NCBI GenBank assembly: GCA_021442155.1
Contig: CM038229.1
Span: 92,475,716-92,539,715 of the forward strand
DNA length: 64,000 nucleotides
Direction: 5' to 3'
Source of the DNA: Cymbidium sinense
Taxonomy: Eukaryota > Streptophyta > Magnoliopsida > Asparagales > Orchidaceae
A model generated the notes under the pieces. That model saw only the letters and a program-made list of their open reading frames with translations. It had not been told where the DNA came from and made no database searches. A program made the position numbers and the translations under genes. Shown in pieces: positions 12,401-24,818 of this stretch. Position 1 is the first letter of the stretch; every line of letters begins with the position of its first letter.

Positions 12401-15400
12401 TATTTTTAGGTTTATATTTTAGGTTTAGTTTTATTTTATTTTATTTTAGGTTTATTTATTTTATTTTATCTTTAGTTTTTATTTTCTTTAAGTTTTTATT
12501 TTTAGGTTTATTTTATTTTTTCATTTAGTGTAGATCTTTTTTACTTTATTTTATTTTATTTTATCTTTTATTTTATTTTATTTTTACTTTTAGGTTTAGG
12601 TTTAGGTTTATGTTTAAGTTTTAGTTTAGTTTTTTTATTTTATTTAGGTTTAGGTTGATTTATTTATTTTATTTTTAGGTTTTATTTAGATTAGGTTTAG
12701 GTTTTAGGTTTTTAGGGTTTAGGGTTTAGGTTTTAGGGTTTAGGGTTTAGGGTTTAGGGTTTAGGGTTCAGGTTTGGGGTTTAGGGTTAGGGTTTAGGGT
12801 TTAGGGTTATAGGTTTTAGGGTTTAAGGTTTAGGGTTTAGGGTTTTGGGGTATAGGGTTTAGGGTTTAAGGCTTCGAGTTTAAGGTTTAGAGTTTTAGTG
12901 TTTTGGGTTTAGGGTCTATTTTTAATTTTTTATTATTTTTTAAATTTAATAAACTAGTAGGTTTAGGTTTATTTAGTTTATTTTATATTTATTTTACTCT
13001 TTTTTTATTTAGGTTTATTTTTTTTATTTAGTTTAGTTTATTTATTTTAGATTTTTCATTTTAGTTTATTTTTTAGGTTTAGGTTTAAGTTTGTATTTTA
13101 GTTTAGTTTTAGTTTTATTTTATTTTCTATTTTTAGGTTTAGGTTTAGCTTTTAGATTTTTATTTTAGGTCTATTTTTAGGTTTTCTTTTTTAGTTTAGG
13201 TTTAGGTTTACTTTTAGTTTATTTTATTTTCTTTAGTTTAGGTTTATGTTTAAGTTTAGGTTTAGGTTTTATTTAATTTAGTTTAGTTTATTTAAGTTTA
13301 TTTAAGTTTAGGTTTTGGTTTATTTTATTTATTTATTTTAGGTTTAGTTTTTTTTTTAGTTTAGGATTTCAGTTTATTTTTACTTATTATTAGGTATTAT
13401 TTTTAGGTTTATTATTATGTTTAGGTGTTTATTTAGTTTTTTATTTTTTTTGTTTTAGTTTTATTTTATTTTTATTTTAGGTTTAGCTTTTATTTTATTT
13501 AGGTTTTTTATTTTATAGTTTAGTTTAGGTTTTTATTTATTTTATTTTAGTTTAGTTTTTATTTCTTATTTTATTTTCTTTTTTAGGTTTAAGTTTAGGT
13601 TTTAGTTTATGTTTTTATTTTATTTTATTTTTTTATTTAATTTTATTTTTAGTTTATTTTATTTTATTTTTAGTTTTTATTTAATTTAGGTTTAGGTTTT
13701 TAAGTTTTTAGGGTTAAGGGTTTATGCTTTTAGGGTTTACAGTTTAGGGTTAGCGTTGAGGGTTTAGGGCATAAGGTTTTTTAGGATTTAAGGTTTAGGG
13801 TTGAGGGTTTAGGGTTGTAGGTTTATGGTTTAGGATTTACGGTTTAGGTTTAGGATATATGGTTTATGATTTTTTTTAAAATTTAGTAAACGAGAATGTT
13901 TAGGTTTATTTAGTTTATTTTTATTTATTTTAGTTTTTTTAATTGGTATTATTTATTTATTTTAATTTAATTATTTTATTTTAATTTATTTTTAAAGTTT
14001 AAGTTAAGGTTTAAGTTTATTTTTAGTTAAGTTTTATTTATATTTTAATTTTTAGGTATAGGTTTTATTTTTTATTTTTAGGTTTATGTTTTAATTTTAT
14101 TTTTTAGGTGTAGGTTTTAGGTTTTATTTTTATGTTTTGGTTTAATTTTTTTTTCAGTTTATTTTATTTTATTTTATTTAGTTTAGGTTTAGGTTTAGGT
14201 TTTATTTATTTTATTTTAGTTTAATTTAGTATAGGCTTAAGTTTATTTTATTTTTATTTTAGGTTTAGGTTTTTATTTAGTTTTTATTTTATTTTAGGAA
14301 TATTTTATTTTATTTTTATTTAGTTTTTATTTTATTTAGGTTTTTTTCTCTTAGGTTTATTTTATTTTTTAGTTTAGTTTAGGTTTTTATTTATTCTATT
14401 TTAGTTTATTTTTATTAGTTTATCTTTTTTTAGGATTAGGTTTAGGTTTTAGTTAAGGATTTTATTTTATTTTATTTTTTATTTTATTTTATTTAGGTTT
14501 AGTTTTATTTCTTTATTTTAATTTTTTAGGTTTATTTAGTTTAGGTTAAAGTTTTTAGGTTTTTAGGGTTTATGTTTTAGGGTTTATTGGGTTTGGGATT
14601 TTTTAGGTTTAGGGTTTAGGGTTTAAGGTTTAGGGTTTAAGTGGTGGCCTAGGTTTAGTTTTGGTTTGGTTTAGATTTAGTTAGGTGGTTAAGATTAGTC
14701 TGGGGTTTTTATTTAGGGTTTAGGTGAGCCTGGGGTTTAGGGGTTTGGTTTAGGGTTGAGGCTCAGGTTTGTGTTGTGGTAGGGTTTAAGATTTAGGGTT
14801 TATTTAGGGTTTTGAGTTTAGGTTATAGGTTTAGGGTTAGTTTTAGGGTTTAGGGTGGTTTAGGATTTTTTTTTTTTTTAAATTAAGTAAACCGGTAGGC
14901 CTAAGTTTATTTAGTTTAATTTTCATTTATTTTAGTTTATTTTATTTTTCATTTTATTTAAATTTGTATTTTATTTAGTTTAGGTTTTATTTTTTATTTT
15001 AGTTTAGGTTTAGGTTTATTTTTTAGTTTATTTTTATTTTTATTTTATTTAATGTTTAGGTTTTATTTTTTATTTTTAGTTTTAGGTTTAGGTTTTTATT
15101 TTATATTTTTAGGTTTAGGTTTAATGTTTTTATTTTAGTTTTAAGTTTATTTTTAGTTTATTTTATTTTGTTTTGTTTAAGGTTTAGGTTTAGGTTTTAT
15201 TATTTTTAGTTTAGTTTATTTTTGTTTAAGTTTATGAATATTTTTTGTTTATTCTAGGTTTAGGGTTTAGGTTTTATTTTTTATTTATTTTTAGGTTTTA
15301 TTATTAGGTTTATTTTTTTCAGTTTAGGTTTTTATTTATTTTTTATTCTATTTTATTTTAGGTTTAGTTTATTTTTATTTTACGTTTAGTTTTTATTTTG

Positions 15401-15797
15401 TTTAGGTTTTTTTATTTTTATGTTTATTTTAGTTTTTAGTTTATTTATATTTTTATTTTATTTTAGTTTAATTTTTATTATTTTATTTTATTTTATTTTA
15501 TTTTTAAGTTTAAGTTTATGTTTTAGTTTAGTTTTTTATTTTAATTTATTTTTTATTATTTTTAGTTTTAGGCTTTTTTATTTATTTTAGTTTTAGGTTT
15601 TATTTAGTTTAGGTTTAGGTTTTTAGGTTTATAGGGTTTAGGGTTTTTGGTTTAGGGTTTAGGGTTTAGGGTTTACCGTTTAGGGTTTGGGATTTAGCGT
15701 TTAAGGTTTAAGGTTGTTAAGATTAAAGGTTTATGATTTAAAGTTTAGTGTTTAGGTTTTGGGTTGAGGTTTTAGTTTAAGGTTTAGGGTTTTTGGC
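9486..15797 (+). repeat. Degenerate telomere-like array, segment 3, with ~1 kb higher-order units
   Basis: This is the clearest stretch of higher-order organisation. The box AATTAAGTAAAC or close variants occurs at 9703, 10579, 10832, 10985, 11978, 12941, 13875 and 14879; the last five steps are about 993, 963, 934 and 1004 bases. Each box follows a TTTAGGG-dense block and precedes T-rich array. One of the longest perfect telomere runs, five TTTAGGG units, is at 12732-12766. A G/C-richer patch lies at about 14640-14860. The first 60 bases after 9485 match the right flank of other GR-RBP copies, including a TTTAGCTACTTTA word at 9543. Confidence 0.93.
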
Positions 15798-15876
15798 TTT
15801 TTTTTTTAAACAATGAACAAAATTTTGATTCACAATTTCTTCTTTTGGATTTCATCAACCAAGTAACAAATCATGG
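15798..15876 (-). pseudogene. GR-RBP retrocopy fragment 3: 3'UTR stub at an array breakpoint
   Basis: A run of ten T (15798-15807) is followed by about 65 bases matching the distal 3'UTR of the other copies (AACAAAATT, AATTTCTTCTTTT, TTTCATCAACCAAGTAACA). The match stops near 15876, where unrelated sequence begins. The rest of the fragment does not reappear where the array resumes at 24819. The stub therefore marks a rearrangement breakpoint rather than a simple insertion. Confidence 0.7.
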
Positions 15877-18590
15877 AAGTGAGGTAATGAAATGACATCA
15901 TTGGGGCTAGCTAAAGCCTTATGTTCTTGGGATGTCCAGACTATATACTCATTACCATTCAATCTTATATAAATCAATACATGAATAGAGGAAAGAGAAC
16001 TCAACATTCATACACTTAAGCTATAAGCACATGCATTTCTTATGTATTTATAACTAGCATCATATCACATATTATTATTCATTTATAAGCTTTTGAAAAA
16101 TACATTAAGATTTAATAGTGATAATAGCCACACATATATTAAATTAAATCAACACATGCAAGCTTACATAAAGGAAATCCATTTTATTTTACCTGATTTT
16201 CAAAAGATGGATGCATGAATTCAAATGACATACAAAATTTAACATGATTGTGAAGAAGACAATCAAATATAAGCATGTGATTCATTCAACCAAACTAGTT
16301 CTTAAGGACAATCAAATCAAATAAGATTATTTAAAGCAAACCAAAGCTTTTTTATTAATTAAGTTTTGGATCTGATTTGATTTAAAGAGGAGAAGAGAAA
16401 TCATCACTTGCTATTTTAAACTTATTCCTACATTAGTAATTTAATTGAATTTAACCAAATGTAATTAGGTTGATTTATGGGTTAATTAAGTTGAACCCTT
16501 AATTAGATGAATTAATTACCCTTACCAATGTCACCTTAAAGTAATTAACTAAATAATTATGAGCCAACATGATTTTCATGAGAAATAAACTTGCATTGAT
16601 CCTAGGAATTAATAGGGACCTAATGCCATTAGCTCATGATTAATAATAAATTAGATTAAGTGTCTTAATTAATTACTCTTATGGTTCTCCCACACATATG
16701 GACTAACCATAATTTCATTAAGCTTCTTTAGGTTATTAAACACCTAAAGATCTACCCCTTGATTTAGTTAATTAAGGTTTGATGTGATTATGATTTCACT
16801 TTGATTAAGTAACTTAATTAATTAGTTAAATATTAAATAATTTTATTTTAAAAAAGGGTGAAATAAACTTAGGGAAAGGGGTCCCAACCCTATTCCTTAG
16901 TTCACTTACTGTTGAGCAATGGTTAATGAACTTAATTAACTAATTTATTACTATTCATAGTTAAGGTTTAATTAGTCAATTTTCTTAATGAAGTGAGCAA
17001 TAAATCCCAAGAAAATCATGGGAGGCAGAGGTCATCCTATTAAATTAACCCATAAAATTTAGGATTAATTGCTCAAGTAATTAAAAAGTAATAAAGATAA
17101 TTAATTTTGTAATTAAACCTTAATTACTATTCAAAATTAGTTAAGATAATTTTTAAATAATTCTCCTCTGAAATACTTTTAAAATGAGTATTTATTTGCA
17201 TTGTTTTATTTCTCTATGATTTTTTTTGAATTTTAGAAGTTTTAGATATTAAAAATGATTAATTAAGCCTAATTAAAACCTAATCCTATTGGCACCACAT
17301 TAGCCGGTGACACGGTGCACTTTCCACATGGCACACTAATGTGGCGTGCTTTCCACATGGCATCATAAGACTGGCCACTTAAAACTTATCCATCGGTACA
17401 TGGCGCAATGGATGCTCTTCTTTCATCACCATATGATTGGATCACTACGATTAATCCGATAACTTGATAGGATTAAATTAGATCAATCTAGAGGATTTAA
17501 TCATGATTGTCCATTTGGATCATACGAAATCGATGGTGCTTCATCTAACATCACGCGAGTGAGAGAGAATGGAGTATATCTGCCATTGCTAACTTGATCT
17601 AAGCTTACCCAATCTCGGATCAACTACAAAAGGATTCCATGCCTTCATGATATCGATCGGAGAGGATCCAACAGTCAAGATCACACGAGATGCAAGTTTT
17701 CTTCAAAAATCTCCAATCCATTTTTGGCTAAGGTTCAGTTTTGGAAGCATACCTTGCTGGAGCTAAAGACTAGCAGCTCAAACAATTGAGGAAGATTCAT
17801 CTATTAGAGATGAAGCCTTGTTGAGAAACAATGGGATCAATTCCTCATTGTTCGCTCAAAAGGCCACGAACTGATGATTTAGAGCACATCTTTGATCAAA
17901 GTCCCACCTCTGGTGCATGAGAAGCTTGGGATATGCTTTGTTCTTGCTCGACGTAGCCTATGGATGGTGCATGAAAAGTAAATTTGAGTTTTATAGAGAA
18001 ATGGGAAAGCTATGTAAAAAATGGGAGTGTCCTATTTTGGGACTGATGGGAATGGCATTTTTCGATCGAAGAACGAGCTTGGAAACTTAGGAAATGGCTC
18101 TAGCGGCTCATCTTGTGTAGCTAGGGCTCTTAGGAATGATTTTCATATGTGTTTGAGTGGCAATGAGGGGGTGTATACCCCCTTCATCTTGATTGGACAT
18201 GGGATTGGGTTTGGATTCTAGTGGTCGTCCAACCATCTCAAGGAGTCGTGGGTTGCAGGGAGGAGGTGAGTTGGCTTGGCTTGGTTGGTTGAAGGTTGAG
18301 AGGTGGCTGCCATGGAGGAATCATGGGTGTCTTATGGGTTTTAAATGCTCCAATGGGGAGGGTGATGTGATTTCACCTCCCATGGGTCATGGCCTACCCA
18401 ACCACCCCTTTGGCCAGGTTGGGTAGTGTCCTAGGTGCCTAGCTAGACCATTGGGATATTACCAAGTGGCCAAGGAATGGAAATAACTACTTACATGGGT
18501 GATTTGTCTCATGTGATTCCCTTGACCCAAAGGTAGATTGATCATGTGGCATTATATTTGATTTGGGCAGATTTTAAATGAGCCAAAAGT
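15877..18590. other. Non-array DNA, no recognisable gene
   Basis: A normal-complexity sequence of unclear origin. 16400-17280 is A/T-rich with many TTAATTAA-type words. 17285-17400 contains a repeated word (TTTCCACATGGCA at about 17321 and 17350). 17400-18430 has balanced composition and open frames at 18021-18221 and 18193-18426 plus, neither of which resembles a family I know. Given the Ty3 pol remains downstream on the same strand, this could be LTR or leader sequence of that element, but I could not find a matching second LTR. Confidence 0.4.
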
Positions 18591-20040
18591 GGTTTAGTCA
18601 AAATTTCAAGTCAATTGGAGTTGATTTGGTTAGGTTTGGCTCAATTTGACTCATTTAGGTCAAATTGGGTTATGTTGGGTCAAGTTGACCAATTGGTCAA
18701 ATTGGGTCAAATAAAGGGTTGGGTTAAGTTCATATGATCATTTAGGATGTTTGGTTCAATTTGTTTGGTTTTGTTTGGCTTAGATTTAATTTTGGCTCAT
18801 TTGAATTCATTTGGGTCAAATGGGTTAAGTTGACCAATTTCATTAAATTTGCCAAATTAGCCAAATTAGCTTGGGTTGGGTATTGGTTGGAGTTTAGTTG
18901 AATAATTGAAGATGATTTTAAGCTTTGGTTTAAATTAATTTGGATTGCTTTTGATTTAGGCCAACTAGAACCTTAGGTCAAATTGGGTTAATTAGATCAA
19001 TTGGGTTCAATTGGGTCCAACCATGGCTTTGGTAAAATTCAACAATCAATTTGGAATGAACCTGAGCCATTAGTTGCAATCAATTTGATTTATATTTTAA
19101 TTTGACCTAATTTGTTCTTTTAGGATAATTTGGGTCAACTTGAGTTAAGAGGGCCAATTTTGTTTGGTTTGACTCAGTTGATGGTAAAGTCATATTCAAA
19201 TATTGATTTTGATTCGGTATGAATCATTGGTTTCAAGGGATTTGGCTTAGGTTGTAATTTGGCTAGTTTGGATTCATATGGGTTAAGGGGTTGACTTGGT
19301 CAAATGACCAAGTTGACTTGTTTTGACCCAATATATGATAATTGATCAATCTAGGGTGATCAACAATCATGATGGGAGGTTTTGATGGGCTTGGTTCAAT
19401 CCAATTTGAGTAGGACTATTAGAACTTGGCTCAGATAGGTAAATTTGGTCACTTTGGGTCAAGTGGACCAATTGGGTTTAGTTGGCTTGATTTTGGGTTG
19501 AGTTTGATTTAGTTAAGTTTATATATGGATTTGGAATTGATAGATAAATTCAATTGCAATTGGCTTGGGTTTAAATGGGTTTTGGTTAATTTGAACATTT
19601 CGAGTCGAAAGGGATAAGTTGGTTTTGACTTGGGTTGATTTTATTTTGGCTTGATTATTATAGATTTCATTCATATTTATGAATATAGTTGAAGGTATGA
19701 TTGATTCTTGAGAAAATCAATTGAATTTGGGTTTTGGAATGAAGGAATTTGGCTAAGTTCTTGGAGTTTAGTCACGTGGCTTAGGTTTAGATTTTGATTT
19801 GGTTTGATTTAGTTTTGATGATTTAAATGTATATTTCATTTAAATTTGTGAAGATGATTGAAAATATGATTGATTTGTGAGAAAATCAATTTATTTTGAC
19901 TTGATTTGGATTAAGATTTGGCTAAGTCCATGAGATAGGTCATATGGCTTAGGAAGGGTTTTGATTTAATTTGATTTAGTTTTATTTAGTTTTGACCATT
20001 TGAATGTAGTTTTTATCATTCTCATATCATTTTTCCAATC
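18590..20040 (+). repeat. G/T-rich low-complexity region with TTGGGTCAA words
   Basis: Words of the type TTGGGTCAA, TTGACCAA and GGTTTGGCTCAATTTG recur irregularly for about 1.4 kb. It lies directly upstream of the Ty3 pol remains and in the same orientation, so it may be an expanded spacer of that element; this is inference. No open frame of note. Confidence 0.6.
19661..20000. repeat. Tandem duplication with a 170 bp period
   Basis: A block starting at 19661 (ATTTCATTCATATTTATGAA) is repeated with substitutions from 19831 (ATTTCATTTAAATTTGTGAA). The two copies then share in order GATTGATT..TGAGAAAATCAATT, TTTGGCTAAGT, a CATGTGGCTTAGG-like word and TTTGATTTAGTTTTGA. The period is close to 170 bases. 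It forms the last part of the G/T-rich spacer before pol. Confidence 0.75.
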
Positions 20041-20045
20041 CTTGC

Positions 20046-21663
20046 ACCAACAATGAAGTCAAATATGAGGCTTTGATTGCCTATCCGGAGTTAGTCGTTA
20101 CTCTAAGAATATAGAACATCAATATCTTTGGGGATTCTCAATTAGTTATCAACCAAATCGTTGAGTCCTATAAGATTATAAAGCCCAAGCTCCATCATTA
20201 CCACAAGTACACCATAGAGTTATTGGCCCAAATCTTAAGGGTTACCATTTATAAGATTCCTCAAGGAGAGAATGCCATAGTGTATGCTTTAGCCAAGCTT
20301 GCCAAGGAGTTGGCATGTCCGGAAGATGAGTCCATATCAATAAAGGTCCAAAATAGACAAGTATTATCCCTTTTTGATATTGAACTCATCAAAAAGTACT
20401 CTATTGAGAAGGAGGTTTCCATTGCAAAGAAGGTCGAGGAGTTAGATTGGAGGCAACCATTCATTGATTACCTAAGTAAAGGAAAACTAACTCAAGAGAA
20501 GTTCCAAGCCCATCAAATGAAGCAAAGAGAACTTTCCTATGAGCATGTGGATGGTGTCTTATGTCAGTGGTCTTTTGATCATATGTGGTTATGTTGTTTA
20601 TACAAGCACGAAGCCCATAAGATCATGACCAAGGTACACTTAGGATTATGTGGAGCTAACCAATCTGGTCTGAAGATGAAAGCCAAGATTAAGAGACTAG
20701 GATACTACTAGCCATCGATGATCAAAGATTGCATGGATACGGCTTGGCGATGCCACCAATGTCAAATACACATTGTGGCCCTGCACCAACTGCCTAACAT
20801 TCTACATCCTACATTGGCCTCATGGCCATTTGAGTGTTGGGGTACCAACATAGTGGGTCCGATTGATCCTCCATCTTCCAAGGGTCATCAGTTCATCTTA
20901 GTTGTTACTAATAACTTCTCCAAATGGGCGAAGGCCATTTCACTCAGAGAGGTCATAGCTCAGTATGTGCTCAAGTGTTTTTGGAACCATAGTGTATATA
21001 GGATTGGAGTTCCTCGATAAATTATATCTAATAATGGTATTGCATTCAAGGGCACCGAGATCAACAAATTTTCCTAAAGACACAGCATAGATTGGAGATA
21101 TTCTACCATCAACTACATGAGGGAAAATGGATTAGCAAAAGCCTTCAATAAAACTCTCATCCAAATAATGAAGAAGACACTCAATAATAACAAACAATAG
21201 TGGCATGAGCATTTAGTTGAAGCCTTGTGGGCATACCGCACCACATATAGAACTCCAACTCAGTCTACTCCTTTCCCCTTAGTGTATGGGTCTAAAGCTA
21301 ATCTACCATTAGAAATCCAACTCCCATTACTAAGGATAGCTTTGGGTAGCACGATCACAATAGAGCAGAATGCCAAGTTATGGTTAGAAGAACTCCAAGG
21401 TTTGGAGGAGAGACACCTACGGGCATGCCAAAACCTTAAGTTGTACAAAGCTAAAATGATTCAGGCTCACAACAAGTTGGTCCATCCTAGATATTTTTAA
21501 GTAGGAGAGATTATTTTAGTTTGAAGGAGACTGATTGTCGCCCATCATAAGATGAGAGGCAAGTTTGAACCTTATTGGCTTATTAATCATTAGAGAGAGC
21601 ACCCAATGCTTCCAATCAATGGGCTCCACTTAGAGAAATATTATAAATCATGTTTGAAAATAA
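20046..21663 (+). pseudogene. Decayed Ty3-type retrotransposon pol: RNase H end and integrase
   Basis: The conceptual reading starts with TNNEVKYEAL and GDSQLVINQI, the hallmark of the second (archaeal-like, RVT_3) RNase H of Tat-lineage Ty3 elements, and continues through IPQGENA..ALAKLA. An integrase follows, with an HHCC zinc-binding region (20605-20780), a core region (20838-21200), and the C-terminal words MRGKFEPYW and INGLHLEKYY (to about 21650). Stops interrupt it at about 20117, 20709, 21018, 21198, 21499 and later. All three catalytic acidic positions of the integrase core are replaced: Asp to Asn at 20847 and 21030, Glu to Lys at 21138, each explained by one G-to-A change. Protease, reverse transcriptase and gag are not visible upstream. 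It cannot integrate. Assignment to the Tat lineage rests on the RNase H type. Confidence 0.85.
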
Positions 21664-24240
21664 TTATCATCAATGAAAATTCCATTTTGAATTCAGTCTC
21701 TTCCATTATAAAAGTATTCTTATTTGTGAATCTGCCATGATGTGTTTAGGGTAGGTGTATGGAACCTGAGCGCCGTCCTATCCTTCATCGACACAACACA
21801 AAACTAAATGACACACAAACATATAAAATAAACACATATCTTTTATCTTGGGCTACTCTTAGTTGAGATAATGCCCCCAATGACACTCACTCAGTGGCTA
21901 CTCTAGGTCAGGCTGACGTGCTACCCTGCTAGTGTATCACCCTAGTGGTCTTTTTTCTTTGGAGGATATAAGTCTGCTATTCTTTCCTTCCTTACTTGGC
22001 CACTACACACTGATGAGCGCCTTATTAGTTTGGTAGGCCTTTCTGCGTGGGTGGTAAGCTAACTCATCTTGGCTTTATTTAAATGGATGTGAGTCTACTA
22101 CGCATTCTTCTTGGATTAGCCTTCGTATACTGACTGAGTTGAGTATATTTAAGATTTAGGTTAAGTCTCCTAGTGGCTCCTTCCCTTCTGATTACTTCAA
22201 GTTTGGGTCTAGTCCTTCCTGGGGGCTCCCCGCTTAGTAGTCGCTCTAGGTCAGATAACATATGTCTTGCCAATGATGGACTATCCCTATGACCAGTTCC
22301 ACTTAGAAAGTTATAAGTCTACATATTTTCTTTCAAGATGGATTGTTGCACATCGATGGGCACCTTAAGTTAGTTGGTTCTCACTATGCTGACGGACACA
22401 CCTTAGCTTGGTTGGTTCTCTCACCTTAGGATACACCACTCTTGGAAGATGTAAGTCTGCTACACTTTCTCCTTGAGTTGGCGATCGTACCTTAGGATAA
22501 CGCCCCTAGCAGCACCTCATTTATGGGCACTATATTTGGATCACATCCTTTGTGACCCCATTTAGACACTAGTTGGGTTACTATTGGATTGGACAGTTCC
22601 TCTTTCCTATTAACCACTATTGTGGTTGGAGAATCCGTCCTGTGGATGTGCAGATTCTCCTTTAGTCTAGTAAATCTGAGATAGGTTAAGGCTGACATAT
22701 CCCCTTCTCAGTGTGGTCTATCACACAACAAAAGGGTCTATGCAAATAGACAAACAAAATATATATTCACTTATGGATTAGGAGGACACCCCTAGCGGTA
22801 CCTTTTCCAAAGTAGACATATTATCTTTAGGGCAATGTCAGCAAAGCTCCCTATAGGAATCATCTGATTACTCTTGAGTTGATAGAAATACTTAACGAAA
22901 TTCACTCAGTAGTCTCCCCTAAGTTGGGTTATATTTATTGTGCTACCAGTAGGTGACCCAGTGGTTGTTCCCTGCTTTAGAAGATGTAAGTCTGCTATGC
23001 CTTCTTCCCATCACAGTCATTGCTCATCGAAAGGCAACCCTTTAGGTTGGCTAGTTCTACCCCATGACAAGTAGTCTATCCCTTTGTATTTGTAAATCTA
23101 AGATAGGACAAGTCCGATATAGCCTCTTCTCAATGGGTATAACACACATTAACATGGTCCATAAATTAAATCTATCAAATTTGACCAAGCTAACATCCCA
23201 AATAGATATGCCCTTAATTTGAAATCAAACTAAAACAAATAAACCATACCAAATTAAATGAAACTAAGATAAAATTAATCTTGACTACTTTTGAGTTGAC
23301 ATAAGTCCCCAACGACATTCACTTAGTAGTCGCCCTAGGTCAACTTTGATTTTTTGTGCATCTAACAGGTCACGCCAGCAGTTGTTCCTCGCTTTAGTAG
23401 ATGCAAGTCTTCTATGCCTTCTTCGTAGCATAACCATTGCAAACCGAAAGGCAACCCCTTAGGTTGGCTAGCTCTACCCCGCAATCGATAAACTATCCCT
23501 TTGGATTTATAAACCCGAGGAGGACAAGATTGATATAACCCCTTCTTAGTGGGCCCAGTGCAAACTGATAGGGTCCATGAATTAACTCTGAGTAAATTAT
23601 ACCCAATATAATTTTCCCTAATGGAGTTAAATCACACCGTTCTCCCCAATGGAGCCTTAAATCATATATAAACAAGTCAAGAAAATAAATCAACTTCAAA
23701 GCAAACCTCTCCAGTGGAGCTTAATTAAACCAACACCCTTAGTAGAGTCTAAATCCAAAAAACCTAACCAAACTCTTATTCCCAGCTGGTACATCCCCAA
23801 ACAAATCTATAAAATCAAACTCAAATCCCAATCCCCAGCGGATAGCCCAAAATGCTTCTCTAGTGGAAGGTTCATATACCCAATCTCCAGCAAACTTGAG
23901 ACCATATCTCTAGCAGATGTGCCTCTACATCAATTAAACCAAAAAAAATTAAAGTTGAATTGATCTTAATCTATGGTGGATTATAGATTCTTATCCCCAA
24001 TGGATCTTCTTTCCACAAATCATATAATCAAATTAAATTCAAACCTTATCCCCAACAGATTTTCTTCTTATATGCCCTCGACATAGACCACTTACATGTC
24101 ATGTCCATTGCATGTGTGATTTCCTAATGGATCTCCCTCCATGTCCTTGACATGGAATTCTCATCAAACCTTATTTCTTCTCTTATGAACACCTTTAATA
24201 CTTCAACCAAGAGCTAAAAAATGTATTTTTTCAAATTACA
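21664..24240 (+). other. Post-pol non-coding region with recurring short motifs
   Basis: There is no coding sequence. Two families of dispersed words recur. At 21960-23440, phrases like GAAGATGTAAGTCTGCTATG with CCTTCTT appear at about 21966, 22087, 22310, 22446, 22979 and 23399, together with CGCCCTAGGTC. At 23600-24110, phrases like CCCCAATGGA or CCCCAGCGGA appear roughly every 50-100 bases. Long 3' non-coding regions with internal repeats between pol and the 3' LTR are known for Tat-lineage Ty3 elements, which fits the RNase H type upstream. I could not delimit a 3' LTR. Confidence 0.55.
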
Positions 24241-24818
24241 TCATCTTAACATTATAATTAACATTTATGATTTGTGATGGTGCAAGCTCAAACTAACTAT
24301 ACAATATCATGCTAAACCTATTATAGTGTGAATTAACACACTATATTATATTATAATTTCCTATAATATAACATATTGTCTGACATTACACCTCATTAAA
24401 ATCACTTAAAATAAAAAAAAATTTCTTAAAATATGATTAATGTTCATTTTGGATGTAAAATTATTATTTTTCTACTATAAATGGTACAAAATAATATAAT
24501 TTTGGTGTTGCATCTTAGTGTGTGCCATGAATTTGGCCAAATTATTTTATGTCATCCTTCAAATTAACATTTTTGTGAGTTTTGACCCAATATATTATAA
24601 CAAAAGTAAACATATTAAAATGTACAATAACATTTAGTAACACACCACAACATTTATATATATGTGAAGTTATATTGTTATGTACATTATATTTTAATAT
24701 GCTTTCATATAATACAGTATCTTGCATTACACCTTAAAATAAATCACTTTAAGTGAAAAATTTTAAAATAAGGCTGAAAAATGAACTGGTAAGACTTTTA
24801 GACATGTTTGAAGAGAAA
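24240..24818. repeat. A/T-rich region with an internal diverged duplication
   Basis: Blocks around 24330-24430 and 24645-24775 share words in the same order: AACACAC, TTATATT.., TAATAT, CATTACACCT, AAATCACTT and TTTTAAAATA. The first block includes a palindromic TATTATATTATAA. It may be a MITE-like or satellite remnant; no terminal inverted repeats could be fixed. It ends where telomere-like array begins at 24819. Confidence 0.45.

Noticed and set aside
17402..17490. TGGCGCAATGG resembles a tRNA/SINE A box
   Set aside because: No B box (GGTTCGA-type) at a suitable distance and no cloverleaf folding evident.
18021..18426. Two overlapping open frames of 66 and 77 codons
   Set aside because: Short, overlapping in different frames, no recognisable motif, and within sequence that may be retrotransposon leader.
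20261..20464. Minus-strand frame over the Ty3 pol region (also 21260-21448, 22079-22273, 22492-22698, 23493-23699)
   Set aside because: Antisense shadows of the decayed pol region or of its non-coding spacer, without motifs.
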